From Burkholderia puraquae (GTDB lineage: Bacteria > Pseudomonadota > Gammaproteobacteria > Burkholderiales > Burkholderiaceae), in contig NZ_NBYX01000019.1 of assembly GCF_002099195.1 (NCBI RefSeq), forward strand, positions 62,001-126,000: a stretch of 64,000 bases of DNA. The letters are read 5' to 3'. The notes beneath the pieces were generated by a model. That model worked only from the letters and a program-made list of their open reading frames with translations. It was not told the origin of the DNA and did not search any database. The translations under genes and the position numbers were made by a program. Shown here one piece after another: positions 1 to 8,425 of the stretch (the first letter of the stretch is position 1; the number at the start of each line of letters is the position of its first letter).

Positions 1-14
1 GCCTCTCTATCTAA

Positions 15-818
15 TTAATCCCTGGCGGTGCGCAGCGCAACCAGATTCGTCACGCGCGCGGCGCCCGCCGCCTTCAGCGCATGCGCGGCGGCCGCGAGCG
101 TCGCGCCGGACGTCATCACGTCGTCGACGAGCGCGACGTGGCGGCCGGCGACGCCGCCGGCCACCGCGAATGCCGCCATCACGTTGTCGCGCCGTGCGTG
201 CCGGTCGAGCCGCGACTGCGGCGCGGTGTCGGCGACGCGCGCGAGCAGCGCCGCATCCGCATGCACGCCGAGCCGCCGCGCAAGCGGACGCGCGATCGCC
301 CACGCCTGGTTGTAGCCGCGCGCGACGAGCCGCCGGTGCGACAGCGGCACCGGCGCCACCAGGTCGAAGCCGCCGGCGCCGGGCGTATCGTCGATCAGCC
401 GGACGAGCCGCGCCGCGAATTCGGTGCCGAGCGCGAGTTGCCGGTGAAACTTCAGGCCGCGTGCGAGCCCGTCGAGCGGCGCGCGGTAATCCGCCAGCGC
501 GAGCGTCGCATCGAACGGCGGCGGTGCCGCACGGCACGCGTCGCACCGGTACGCGGCCACGCGGCCGGCGCCTGCGCGAGCGCCGCGGGCCGGATGCGAA
601 CGCGGTGGCCCGATGCCGAGCGGCAGCGCGCAGACGTCGCAGCGCAGCCGCGCCTCGTTCCAGTACGCGGCGTCGCAAGCGCCGCAAATCATGGTGTGTG
701 ACAAATTGCCGCACAGCGCGCAGCGATTCGGCAGCGCGACCGCGGCGACGCGCGCTGCCAGCGTGCGAACCTGCGACAAAGCGACGCGCATCGTGCGTCG
801 GGCGGAACGACGGATCAT
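15..818 (-). CDS. comF: ComF family amidophosphoribosyltransferase-like protein
   Basis: ComF family protein of 267 aa, related to type I phosphoribosyltransferases and linked in other bacteria to DNA uptake and use of external DNA. The N-terminal third carries CxxC pairs (CALC, CGAC, CDVC, CDAC) typical of the ComF zinc-binding region. Near residues 228-241 the PRPP-binding loop VALVDDVMTSGATL is intact. A TTG start at 845 would add nine residues. The ATG at 818 is preferred because GGAG lies seven bases upstream. The gene is divergent from the methyltransferase at 900, and its stop lies 15 nt from the window edge, so its downstream context is not visible. The family call is firm; the in vivo role is inferred from the family only. 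Confidence 0.9.
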   Translation of the reverse strand: MIRRSARRTMRVALSQVRTLAARVAAVALPNRCALCGNLSHTMICGACDAAYWNEARLRCDVCALPLGIGPPRSHPARGARAGAGRVAAYRCDACRAAPPPFDATLALADYRAPLDGLARGLKFHRQLALGTEFAARLVRLIDDTPGAGGFDLVAPVPLSHRRLVARGYNQAWAIARPLARRLGVHADAALLARVADTAPQSRLDRHARRDNVMAAFAVAGGVAGRHVALVDDVMTSGATLAAAAHALKAAGAARVTNLVALRTARD

Positions 819-899
819 CGCAACACTCCTGACACCCCGCCTCAATGAAGCCTGCGGGGCGAGCGAGTATACTTCGGGCTCTTCGCCAGTGTGCCCGAC

Positions 900-1865
900 A
901 TGTCCCCAGCTTCGACTTCAACCGGCCGTCCGGCCAATGACGCAAGGCGCCTGCGGCGGATCTTCGACCGCCGTGCCGCCACGTTCGATGCGGTCGCGTT
1001 CCTGCCGCGCGAGATCGCGCAGCGGATGAACGAGCGTCTCGAATACATCAAGGTGAGCCCCGCAGCCGTGCTGGACGCGGGCTGCGGCCCGGGCGACGAC
1101 CTGCCGGCGCTGCGCGCACGCTTTCCGGAGGCGCCCGTATTCGGCGTCGACCTGTCCGGTGCGATGCTCGCGCGAGCCGGTCAGCGCGAGGTCGAGCAGA
1201 CGAGCTGGCGCCGCTGGCTGCCGGCCTCGCTCGGCCGCGCACTGGGCCAGCGCGGCCCGCGCGTCGCGCAGGCCGACTTCGCCGCGCTGCCATTCCCCGG
1301 CGGCGCGTTCGACCTGATCTGGTCGAATCTCGCCCTCCACTGGCATTCGCGCCCGGATGCGGTGCTGCCCGAATGGCAGCGCGTGCTGCGCGTGAACGGG
1401 CTGCTGATGTTCAGCACGCTCGGCCCCGACACGCTGCGCGAACTGCGCGCGGCCTGTGCGGACGCCGAAGCGGCGCTCGGCATGGTGCCGCCCGCCGCGC
1501 GCGTGATCGACTTCGTCGACATGCATGACCTCGGCGACATGCTTGTCGAGAGCGGCTTCGAGATTCCCGTGATGGATCAGGAAGTGCTGACCGTCACCTA
1601 CAAAACCCCCGACTCCCTGCTGGCCGACGTGCGCCGCTGGGGAGCCTATCCGTTCGACCGCGCGGCGCCGCAGCGCGCGACGCGGCGCTTTCGCGCGGCG
1701 CTCGGCGACGCGCTGGAGGCGCGCCGGCGCGCGGACGGCACGATTCCGCTGACGTTCGAAGTGATCTACGGCCACGCATGGAAGGCCGTGCCGCGCACGA
1801 CCGCCGAAGGGCACGGGATCGTGCGTATCGAGGACATCGGAAAGGGGCGTCCGAAGAATCGGTAA
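900..1865 (+). CDS. bioC: BioC-like malonyl-ACP O-methyltransferase (class I SAM methyltransferase)
   Basis: SAM-dependent methyltransferase of about 321 aa. The glycine-rich motif I (LDAGCGPGDD, near residues 58-67) and a downstream acidic residue (FGVDLS) form the SAM pocket. The stretch NLALHWHSRPDAVL and the TLGPDTLRELR element resemble BioC, which methylates malonyl-ACP to start pimeloyl synthesis for biotin. No other biotin gene is adjacent, so the substrate is inferred from similarity alone; a generic methyltransferase is the alternative. A GTG at 891 could add three residues, and neither start has a clear Shine-Dalgarno. The gene is divergent from comF and is followed by the promoter of the cytochrome oxidase cluster. 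Confidence 0.78.
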   Translation: MSPASTSTGRPANDARRLRRIFDRRAATFDAVAFLPREIAQRMNERLEYIKVSPAAVLDAGCGPGDDLPALRARFPEAPVFGVDLSGAMLARAGQREVEQTSWRRWLPASLGRALGQRGPRVAQADFAALPFPGGAFDLIWSNLALHWHSRPDAVLPEWQRVLRVNGLLMFSTLGPDTLRELRAACADAEAALGMVPPAARVIDFVDMHDLGDMLVESGFEIPVMDQEVLTVTYKTPDSLLADVRRWGAYPFDRAAPQRATRRFRAALGDALEARRRADGTIPLTFEVIYGHAWKAVPRTTAEGHGIVRIEDIGKGRPKNR

Positions 1866-1982
1866 AGCGGTAAAGAGGGGTTTTGTTATGTCTGAAATTA
1901 GCGGCGCAAAGCGGGGTCGAATTGGCGCCTGAAATGGCCGGAAAGCTTGTCGCGCTTGGCTCGCGGGCCGATAGTCGCTTGC

Positions 1983-2011
1983 TTGTGGATGCCATTGAAC
2001 CCGCCTATAAT
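1983..2011 (+). promoter_or_regulatory. sigma-70 type promoter upstream of the cytochrome c oxidase cluster
   Basis: A -35 like TTGTGG (1983-1988) and a perfect -10 TATAAT (2006-2011) are separated by 17 bases. Transcription would start near 2018, about 80 nt before the DUF2244 start. The leader contains a GGCATGC-ATC-GCATGCC hairpin at 2066-2082, just before the ribosome binding site. This is a pattern match only. Confidence 0.6.
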
Positions 2012-2099
2012 GCGTCAGCTTGTCGTCCCGGGGTCCCCGCAATACGGGGCGACGAGTCCGATGCAGGCATGCATCGCATGCCATTCGCGTGAGGCGGCG

Positions 2100-2585
2100 A
2101 TGGAAGCAGCGAGGGTTTTGGCGGAGACGACGAACGGCGAGCTGGTCCTCGAAGACTGGCTCATGAAACGCAATTGTTCGGCGTCGCCGCGCCAGTTCGT
2201 GCTGTTTTACGCGTCGCTCGCGGGCTTCTCGCTGGTGATCGCGACATTGCTGATGTGGCAAGGGGCTTGGCTCGTCATGCCCTTCACCGGAATCGAGTTG
2301 CTGGCAGTGGGTGTCGCATTTGCGATCTATGCTCGCCATGCGGTCGATTACGAACGCATCAGGCTGTATCCGCACCGGCTCGTGATCGAGCGGATGGATG
2401 CGGAGCGGCTCACGCAGATCGAATTCAACCCGCGCTGGGTGCGGGTCGAGCCGGGTGCGACGCCACGCGATCCGATTCGGCTGGTATCGCGCGGGCAGAC
2501 CGTCGTAATCGGGCAGCATCTCGCGCAGCACAGGCGTGCGCAGTTCGCCGACGAACTGCGCGTGTCGCTCAGGCGCTGCGGCTGA
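2100..2585 (+). CDS. DUF2244 domain membrane protein
   Basis: 161-aa protein with two predicted transmembrane helices close together (about residues 29-75) followed by a basic cytosolic tail. This is the layout of the DUF2244 family, often found at the head of proteobacterial cytochrome c oxidase clusters. The molecular role is unknown. It directly precedes ctaC (57 nt gap) and shares the promoter at 1983-2011. The ATG at 2100 was chosen because GAGG lies just upstream and upstream in-frame codons show no family similarity. MKRNC at 2163 is an alternative start. Confidence 0.8.
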   Translation: MEAARVLAETTNGELVLEDWLMKRNCSASPRQFVLFYASLAGFSLVIATLLMWQGAWLVMPFTGIELLAVGVAFAIYARHAVDYERIRLYPHRLVIERMDAERLTQIEFNPRWVRVEPGATPRDPIRLVSRGQTVVIGQHLAQHRRAQFADELRVSLRRCG

Positions 2586-2642
2586 CGAAGCGCGGGCACC
2601 GGCCGGATACCGGCCGGCGGCTTGCGACGGGGGAGGGTTTGA

Positions 2643-4244
2643 ATGGAAATTTTGGGTAAGGATGCTATGAAAACAATCAAGCGAGCCCTCACGGGCGTGC
2701 TGGCATGCAGCGGATTGCTCTTTGCCGGTGCCGCCCTGGCGGTCGGTGATAGCCCGGGCGGCCCCCGCGTCAACGAGATCAACTTTCAGCCGCCGGTCAC
2801 GAAGATCGCCGAGGAGCTCTACGATCTCCACACGATGATGCTGATCCTGTGTACGGTGATCTTCGTCGGCGTGTTCGGCGTGATGTTCTATTCGATCTTC
2901 GCGCACCGCAAATCCAAAGGCCACAAGGCCGCCAATTTCCATGAAAGCACGACCGTCGAGATCATCTGGACGATCGTGCCGTTCGTCATCGTCGTGCTGA
3001 TGGCACTGCCGGCGACGAAGGCCGTCGTCGCGATGAAGGACACGACGAACGCCGATCTCACGATCAAGGTCACCGGCTACCAGTGGAAGTGGGGCTACGA
3101 CTACGTGAAGGGCCCGGGCGAGGGCATCGGCTTCCTGTCGACGCTCAGCACCCCGCGCGACGAAGTGATGGGCAAGAAGCCGATCACCGACACCTATCTG
3201 CAGGAAGTCGACAACCCGCTCGTCGTGCCGGTCAACAAGAAGATCCGCATCATCACGACCGCGAACGACGTCGTCCACTCGTGGTACGTGCCCGCGTTCG
3301 GCGTGAAGCAGGATGCGATCCCCGGCTTCGTGCGCGACACGTGGTTCAAGGCCGACAAGGTCGGTACGTTCCGCGGTTTCTGTACCGAGCTGTGCGGCAA
3401 GGAACACGCGTACATGCCGGTCGTGGTCGTTGTCCTGTCGGATGACGACTACGCGAAGTGGGTCACCGCGCAGAAGGCCAAGCTGGCCAGCGCCGCAGTC
3501 GATCCGAACAAGGTCTACACGATGGCTGAACTCGTCGCGCACGGCGAGGAAGTCTACAAGGCGAACTGCGCGGCCTGCCACCAGGTGAGCGGCAAGGGCC
3601 TCGGCGCATTCCCGGCCATGGACGGCAGCCCGATCGTGAACGGCCCGATCGCCGGCCACGTCGAGCGCGTGCTGCACGGCAAGGGCGCGATGCCGTCATG
3701 GGCGTCGCTGTCGGATCTTGACATCGCCTCGGTCATCACGTACGAACGCAATTCGTGGGGCAACCACAAGAACGACCTGCTGCAGCCGAAGCAAGTGGCC
3801 GACGCGCGTAACGGCAAGATGCCGGAAGACGCGGCGGGCGCAGCGGCAGCGGCACCGGCCGAAGCTGCTTCGGCGCCGGCGCAAGCCGCGTCGGGCGCAG
3901 CCGAGCAGCCGGCGGCAGCGTCGGCATCGGCCGCCCTGTCGACGATCTACTTCGAGACGGGCAAGAGCGTGCTGCCGCCCGACGCGAAAGCGGCGATCGC
4001 CGCCGCGGCCGACTATGCGAAGGCACATCCGGACGCGAAGCTCGCGCTGTCGGGCTTTACCGACAAGACGGGCTCGGCCGACGCGAACGCCGAACTGGCG
4101 AAGCATCGCGCGCAAGCCGTGCGCGACGCGCTGAAGGCAGCAGGCGTGGCGGAAGACCACATTATTCTCAAAAAGCCGGAAACGATCACGGGCGGGGCTG
4201 ACGCGAAGGAAGCCCGGCGTGTCGAGATCGGCCCGGCGGCTTGA
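2643..4244 (+). CDS. ctaC: cytochrome c oxidase subunit II with C-terminal cytochrome c and OmpA domains
   Basis: Subunit II of an aa3-type oxidase, 533 aa against about 250-380 for usual forms. In order: a signal sequence (residues 9-33), two transmembrane helices, a cupredoxin domain with CuA ligands in CTELCGKEHAYM (about residues 247-258), a c-type cytochrome domain with CAACH near residue 309, a low-complexity Ala/Pro linker, and an OmpA-like domain from about residue 432 containing GFTDKTGSADANAELAKHR, the usual peptidoglycan-binding core. It receives electrons from cytochrome c and passes them to subunit I. The OmpA tail is unusual and could tether the complex to peptidoglycan (inference). 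GGAGGG supports the start at 2643. ATG 2667 begins the signal peptide and is the alternative. Confidence 0.95.
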   Translation: MEILGKDAMKTIKRALTGVLACSGLLFAGAALAVGDSPGGPRVNEINFQPPVTKIAEELYDLHTMMLILCTVIFVGVFGVMFYSIFAHRKSKGHKAANFHESTTVEIIWTIVPFVIVVLMALPATKAVVAMKDTTNADLTIKVTGYQWKWGYDYVKGPGEGIGFLSTLSTPRDEVMGKKPITDTYLQEVDNPLVVPVNKKIRIITTANDVVHSWYVPAFGVKQDAIPGFVRDTWFKADKVGTFRGFCTELCGKEHAYMPVVVVVLSDDDYAKWVTAQKAKLASAAVDPNKVYTMAELVAHGEEVYKANCAACHQVSGKGLGAFPAMDGSPIVNGPIAGHVERVLHGKGAMPSWASLSDLDIASVITYERNSWGNHKNDLLQPKQVADARNGKMPEDAAGAAAAAPAEAASAPAQAASGAAEQPAAASASAALSTIYFETGKSVLPPDAKAAIAAAADYAKAHPDAKLALSGFTDKTGSADANAELAKHRAQAVRDALKAAGVAEDHIILKKPETITGGADAKEARRVEIGPAA

Positions 4245-4287
4245 CGTGTCGCTGAGTTAGTCGACGTATTCGCATTAGGAGATTCTC

Positions 4288-5895
4288 ATGTCTAGCATCG
4301 GGCACGACGTAGCCGCGGACCACGCGCACGACGAACACGCGCACGAAATGCCGCACGGCTGGCGACGCTGGCTGTTCGCCACCAACCACAAGGACATCGG
4401 TACGCTGTACCTGCTGTTCTCGTTCATCATGTTCCTGTCGGGCGGCGTGATGGCGCTCGCCATCCGCGCCGAGCTGTTCGAGCCGGGCCTGCAGATCATG
4501 CGTCCGGAGTTCTTCAACGAACTCACGACGATGCACGGCCTGATCATGGTGTTCGGCGCGATCATGCCGGCGTTCGTCGGCTTCGCGAACTGGATGATCC
4601 CGCTGCAGATCGGCGCGTCCGACATGGCGTTCGCGCGGATGAACAACTTCAGCTTCTGGCTGCTGCCGGTCGCGGCCGTGCTGCTGGTCGGTTCGTTCTT
4701 CGCGCCGGGTGGCGCGACGGCCGCCGGCTGGACGCTCTACGCGCCGCTGTCGACGCAGATGGGCCCGGGCATGGACTTCGCGATCTTCGCGGTGCACATC
4801 ATGGGCGCGTCGTCGATCATGGGCGGGATCAACATCGTCGTGACGATCCTGAACATGCGCGCACCGGGCATGACGCTGATGAAGATGCCGATGTTCGCCT
4901 GGACGTGGCTGATCACGGCCTACCTGCTGATCGCGGTGATGCCGGTTCTGGCAGGCGCGATCACGATGGTGCTGTTCGACCGCCACTTCGGCACGTCGTT
5001 CTTCAACGCGGCAGGCGGCGGCGACCCGGTGATGTACCAGCACATCTTCTGGTTCTTCGGCCACCCCGAGGTGTACATCATGATTCTGCCGGCGTTCGGG
5101 ATCGTGTCGCAGGTGATCCCGGCGTTCGCACGCAAGACGCTGTTCGGCTATAGCTCGATGGTGTACGCGACGGCTTCGATCGCGATCCTGTCGTTCATGG
5201 TCTGGGCGCACCACATGTTCGCCACGGGCATGCCGGTTACCGGCCAGCTGTTCTTCATGTACGCGACGATGCTGATCGCGGTGCCGACGGGCGTGAAGGT
5301 GTTCAACTGGCTCGCGACGATGTGGCGCGGCTCGATGACGTTCGAAACCCCGATGCTGTTCGCGATCGGCTTCCTGTTCGTGTTCACGTTCGGCGGCCTG
5401 ACGGGCCTGATGCTCGCAATGGCACCGCTCGACATCCAGTATCACGGCACCTACTTCGTGGTGGCGCACTTCCACTACGTGCTGGTGGCGGGCTCATTGT
5501 TCGCGCTGTTCTCGGGCTGGTACTACTGGGCGCCGAAGTGGACGGGCTGGATGTACAACGAGACGCGCGGCAAGATCCACTTCTGGGCGTCGATGATCTT
5601 CTTCAACCTGACGTTCTTCCCGATGCACTTCGTCGGTCTCGCCGGCATGCCGCGTCGCTATGCGGACTACCCGGCGCAGTTCACGGACTTCAACCAGGTG
5701 GCGACGATCGGCGCATTCGGCTTTGGCCTTGCGCAGGTGTACTTCCTGTTCGCGGTCGCGCTGCCGGCCTACCGTGGCGGCGGCGAACTGGAAAAGGCGT
5801 CGGACAAGCCGTGGGATGGTGCGACGGGCCTCGAGTGGACGGTGCCGAGCCCGGCTCCTTTCCACACGTTCGAGCAACCGCCGCACGTCGAGTAA
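4288..5895 (+). CDS. ctaD: cytochrome c oxidase subunit I
   Basis: Catalytic subunit (535 aa, normal length, 12 transmembrane helices expected) carrying heme a and the heme a3-CuB oxygen-reducing centre and pumping protons. Visible hallmarks are the heme a histidine in TMHGLIMVF, the CuB His-Tyr cross-link region WFFGHPEVYIMILPAFGI (about residues 252-270), the HH pair in WAHHMF, and the heme a3/a ligands in HFHYVLV (about residue 394). It follows ctaC by 43 nt with AGGAG before the start. The tyrosine in HPEVY marks an A-type heme-copper oxidase. Confidence 0.98.
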   Translation: MSSIGHDVAADHAHDEHAHEMPHGWRRWLFATNHKDIGTLYLLFSFIMFLSGGVMALAIRAELFEPGLQIMRPEFFNELTTMHGLIMVFGAIMPAFVGFANWMIPLQIGASDMAFARMNNFSFWLLPVAAVLLVGSFFAPGGATAAGWTLYAPLSTQMGPGMDFAIFAVHIMGASSIMGGINIVVTILNMRAPGMTLMKMPMFAWTWLITAYLLIAVMPVLAGAITMVLFDRHFGTSFFNAAGGGDPVMYQHIFWFFGHPEVYIMILPAFGIVSQVIPAFARKTLFGYSSMVYATASIAILSFMVWAHHMFATGMPVTGQLFFMYATMLIAVPTGVKVFNWLATMWRGSMTFETPMLFAIGFLFVFTFGGLTGLMLAMAPLDIQYHGTYFVVAHFHYVLVAGSLFALFSGWYYWAPKWTGWMYNETRGKIHFWASMIFFNLTFFPMHFVGLAGMPRRYADYPAQFTDFNQVATIGAFGFGLAQVYFLFAVALPAYRGGGELEKASDKPWDGATGLEWTVPSPAPFHTFEQPPHVE

Positions 5896-5974
5896 GTTTC
5901 ACAGCGCGCTCCGCCGCTGCCTGCCGCGCAGGCAGGCGCGGCGGGTGCGGAATCGAGTTTCAGCGAAGCTTCAG

Positions 5975-6115
5975 ATGAACCGGAATCCACCAGAAAGACG
6001 AACGCCCGAGCAGATCCGCGCGGGCAACAAGCGGCTCGGCCTCATCCTGCTCGTCATCGCCGCCGTTTTTTTTGTGGGTGTCGTGATCAAGCAGTGGTGG
6101 CTGTCCACTCACTGA
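5975..6115 (+). CDS. cytochrome oxidase small assembly protein
   Basis: 46-aa protein with a charged N-terminus and a single transmembrane helix (about residues 21-37), ending WWLSTH. A tiny one-helix protein in exactly this slot between ctaD and ctaG recurs in betaproteobacterial oxidase clusters and is annotated as a small assembly protein. Its biochemical role is not established. The ATG at 5975 gives the shortest ORF covering the conserved part; its stop lies 35 nt before ctaG. Confidence 0.75.
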   Translation: MNRNPPERRTPEQIRAGNKRLGLILLVIAAVFFVGVVIKQWWLSTH

Positions 6116-6150
6116 TGCAGCAACAGACGCAGTAGCGAGGAAGTTGTCGT

Positions 6151-6759
6151 ATGTCGAAGCCGGAAGAGGGCGCCGTCGATCGCGCGTTCAATCGTTCGAT
6201 GCTGGTGAAGCTCTTCGTCGTGGCCGGGCTGATGTTCGGTTTCGGCTTCGCGCTGATCCCGATGTATCGGGCGATCTGCCAGATCACCGGCATCAACAAC
6301 CTGGTGCAGCGCGATGTCAGCGAGCGCGAGGTGAAGAACTCGCAGGTCGACACCAGCCGCACGGTATCGGTCGAGTTCGATGCGAACGCGCGCGGCCCGC
6401 TCGGTTTCAAGCCGGAGCACAACAGTCTCGACGTGCATCCGGGTGAGCTGACGACGATCGTATACGACGTGACGAACGGGCAGGGCCGGCCGGTCGTTGC
6501 GCAGGCGATTCCGAGCTACGCGCCGAAGCAGGCGACGGAGTTTTTCAAGAAGATCGAGTGCTTTTGCTTTACGCAGCAGACGCTGGCCGCGAACGAATCG
6601 CGCAAGATGCCGGTGGTGTTCGTGATCGATCCGAAACTGCCGAAGGACGTGAAGACGATCACGCTGTCGTACACGTTCTTCGAGCTGAATACGCCGGCCA
6701 CGCCGGCGCCCGCGCCGGGCAAGACCGCGGCGCAGGGCGCGGCGAAGCCGGACGCATGA
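6151..6759 (+). CDS. ctaG: cytochrome c oxidase assembly protein CtaG (Cox11 family)
   Basis: Copper chaperone that builds the CuB site of subunit I. The 202-aa protein has one N-terminal membrane anchor (about residues 17-38) and a periplasmic immunoglobulin-like domain with the Cu-binding CFCF motif (about residues 135-138), within KIECFCFTQQTL. The length is normal for the family. It lies between two small membrane-protein genes in the oxidase cluster, and the DUF2970 gene follows 16 nt after its stop. Confidence 0.96.
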   Translation: MSKPEEGAVDRAFNRSMLVKLFVVAGLMFGFGFALIPMYRAICQITGINNLVQRDVSEREVKNSQVDTSRTVSVEFDANARGPLGFKPEHNSLDVHPGELTTIVYDVTNGQGRPVVAQAIPSYAPKQATEFFKKIECFCFTQQTLAANESRKMPVVFVIDPKLPKDVKTITLSYTFFELNTPATPAPAPGKTAAQGAAKPDA

Positions 6760-6775
6760 CGACGGAGGCGGGGCG

Positions 6776-6976
6776 ATGACGGAGGGCAAGCGGGGCGGGT
6801 CGTTTGGCCAGGCGCTGAAAGCGGTGCTGTGGTCGTTCTTCGGGGTACGCAAGCGGCGCGACCTGGAAGCCGACGCGACGCAGCTGAATCCGCTGCACGT
6901 ACTGATCGTCGCGCTGCTGGCGGCCGGTGTGTTCATCGGTGTGCTGATCCTGATCGTGCGTGCCGTCGTGGGCTGA
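6776..6976 (+). CDS. DUF2970 domain small membrane protein
   Basis: 66-aa protein with a basic N-terminus (FFGVRKRRDLEAD) and one C-terminal transmembrane helix from about residue 41. This is the DUF2970 architecture, commonly encoded next to ctaG in Burkholderiales. No biochemical function is known; the location suggests an accessory or assembly role for the oxidase. It begins 16 nt after ctaG and is followed by a 138-nt gap before ctaE. Confidence 0.8.
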   Translation: MTEGKRGGSFGQALKAVLWSFFGVRKRRDLEADATQLNPLHVLIVALLAAGVFIGVLILIVRAVVG

Positions 6977-7114
6977 AGCCCGCGGCCACGAAAGAATGCA
7001 GTGCGTGGCGCCACGGCGCCGCGTGCAGGAAGGAGCGGTGGTGGTCACGCCGCGCAAGAAATAAAGCCGGAGCGGTTTCCGGTACACAAATTGGACTGAA
7101 GTGGAGAATCAAGC

Positions 7115-7972
7115 ATGAGCGGTCAAAACCAGACCCCGTACTATTTCGTGCCGCATCCGTCGCAGCATCCGATCAGCGCGGCCATCGGCCTGCTGGTCAT
7201 GCTCGGATCGACAGCGCTGTGGATCAACGGTCACGACTGGGCGCCGTTTACGGCGCTGCTCGGCCTGCTTTGGTTGCTCTTCACGCTGTATCACTGGTTC
7301 GGCGATGCGATCGCCGAATCGGAAGGCGGTCATTACGGCAAGAACGTCGACAAGTCGTACCGCTGGAGCATGAGCTGGTTCATCTTCTCGGAAGTCATGT
7401 TCTTCGGCGCGTTCTTCGGCGCGCTGTTCTATGCCCGTGAAATCGCGCTGCACCAGCTCGGCAGCCTCGACTACAAGCTGATCTGGCCGGATTTCTCCGC
7501 CGTGTGGCCGAACGAAGGCCCCGCCGCGCTCGCCGGTCACTTCAAGACGATGGGCCCGTGGCCGATCCCGACGCTGAACACCGCATTCCTGCTGTCGTCC
7601 GGCGTGACGCTGACGATCTCGCACCACGCGCTGCGTGACGATCATCGCAAGAAGGCGATCGCATGGCTGGCCGCGACGCTCGCGTTCGGTATCTGCTTCC
7701 TGTTCCTGCAGGGCTTCGAGTACTACCACGCGTACAACGAACTGAACCTGACGCTGAACTCGGGCGTGTACGGTTCGACGTTCTTCCTGCTGACCGGCTT
7801 CCACGGCTTCCACGTGTTCCTCGGCGGCACGATGCTCGCGGTGGTGCTGGTGCGGATGATCCGCGGCCACTTCAAGCCCGATCATCATTTCGCATTCGAA
7901 GGCGCCGCGTGGTACTGGCACTTCGTCGACGTCGTCTGGCTCGGCCTGTACGTCGTCGTCTACTGGCTGTAA
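7115..7972 (+). CDS. ctaE: cytochrome c oxidase subunit III
   Basis: 285-aa integral membrane subunit III with seven predicted helices. It shows family signatures such as SWFIFSEVMFFGAFF, the Glu-containing GFEYYHAYNE and FHGFHVFLGG. It has no redox centre of its own and stabilises subunit I and proton uptake. The start has a GGAG nine bases upstream. A strong intrinsic terminator sits immediately after the stop, so this gene ends the first transcription unit of the cluster. Confidence 0.97.
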   Translation: MSGQNQTPYYFVPHPSQHPISAAIGLLVMLGSTALWINGHDWAPFTALLGLLWLLFTLYHWFGDAIAESEGGHYGKNVDKSYRWSMSWFIFSEVMFFGAFFGALFYAREIALHQLGSLDYKLIWPDFSAVWPNEGPAALAGHFKTMGPWPIPTLNTAFLLSSGVTLTISHHALRDDHRKKAIAWLAATLAFGICFLFLQGFEYYHAYNELNLTLNSGVYGSTFFLLTGFHGFHVFLGGTMLAVVLVRMIRGHFKPDHHFAFEGAAWYWHFVDVVWLGLYVVVYWL

Positions 7973-7980
7973 ATGGAACA

Positions 7981-8011
7981 ACGGCCCGCGCAGCAATGCG
8001 CGGGCCGTTTT
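7981..8011 (+). terminator. intrinsic terminator after ctaE
   Basis: Perfect 11-bp stem (ACGGCCCGCGC / GCGCGGGCCGT) with a 6-nt loop followed by TTTT, beginning 8 nt after the ctaE stop. Confidence 0.9.
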
Positions 8012-8152
8012 CATTGGGTCGGCCGGGCAGCGCGATTGCCGGCCTTCACCACCCTGGCGCCGCCGCGACTCAGTCAGGCGGCGCTTTTGCTTGGTGCCGT
8101 GGCCGTGCGGCGAAATGTCACAGTGGTCACAGCGGCCGCGGCAGCAAATCGA

Positions 8153-8362
8153 TCAACGCCCGATCGGCAGGCCGGTCGAATGGATCCAGCCCATCCCGTT
8201 CGCGATCAGGATGAGCAGGAACAGCGACACCGACAGCCCGACGCGGGTGGCGAGCGACCAGACCATGCGTTTCGTGTGGCCGCGGTCGTGCATCATGAAG
8301 TAGAGCGCCGAGCCCATGCTGGCAATGATGAGGACGAAGGCGATGGGAACGAGTATGTGCAT
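8153..8362 (-). CDS. twin transmembrane helix small protein (DUF2909-like)
   Basis: 69-aa protein with two hydrophobic helices (about residues 2-23 and 40-58) joined by a short basic loop (HDRGHTKR), ending in GMGWIHSTGLPIGR. Small twin-helix proteins of this kind sit between ctaE and the SURF1 gene in many Betaproteobacteria, transcribed against the oxidase genes as here. The function is unknown. It is divergent from the SURF1 gene; the 63 nt between the two starts must hold both promoters. Confidence 0.75.
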   Translation of the reverse strand: MHILVPIAFVLIIASMGSALYFMMHDRGHTKRMVWSLATRVGLSVSLFLLILIANGMGWIHSTGLPIGR

Positions 8363-8425
8363 GACACGAACCGGACGACGGCAATTCGAAAGGAAGAGGA
8401 TAATTATCGCACTTCGCTTTCGGGC

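Noticed and set aside
918-3677. 919-codon minus-strand frame opposite bioC, DUF2244 and ctaC
   Set aside because: Shadow frame of the kind common at high GC; it crosses an intergenic promoter region and has no family features.
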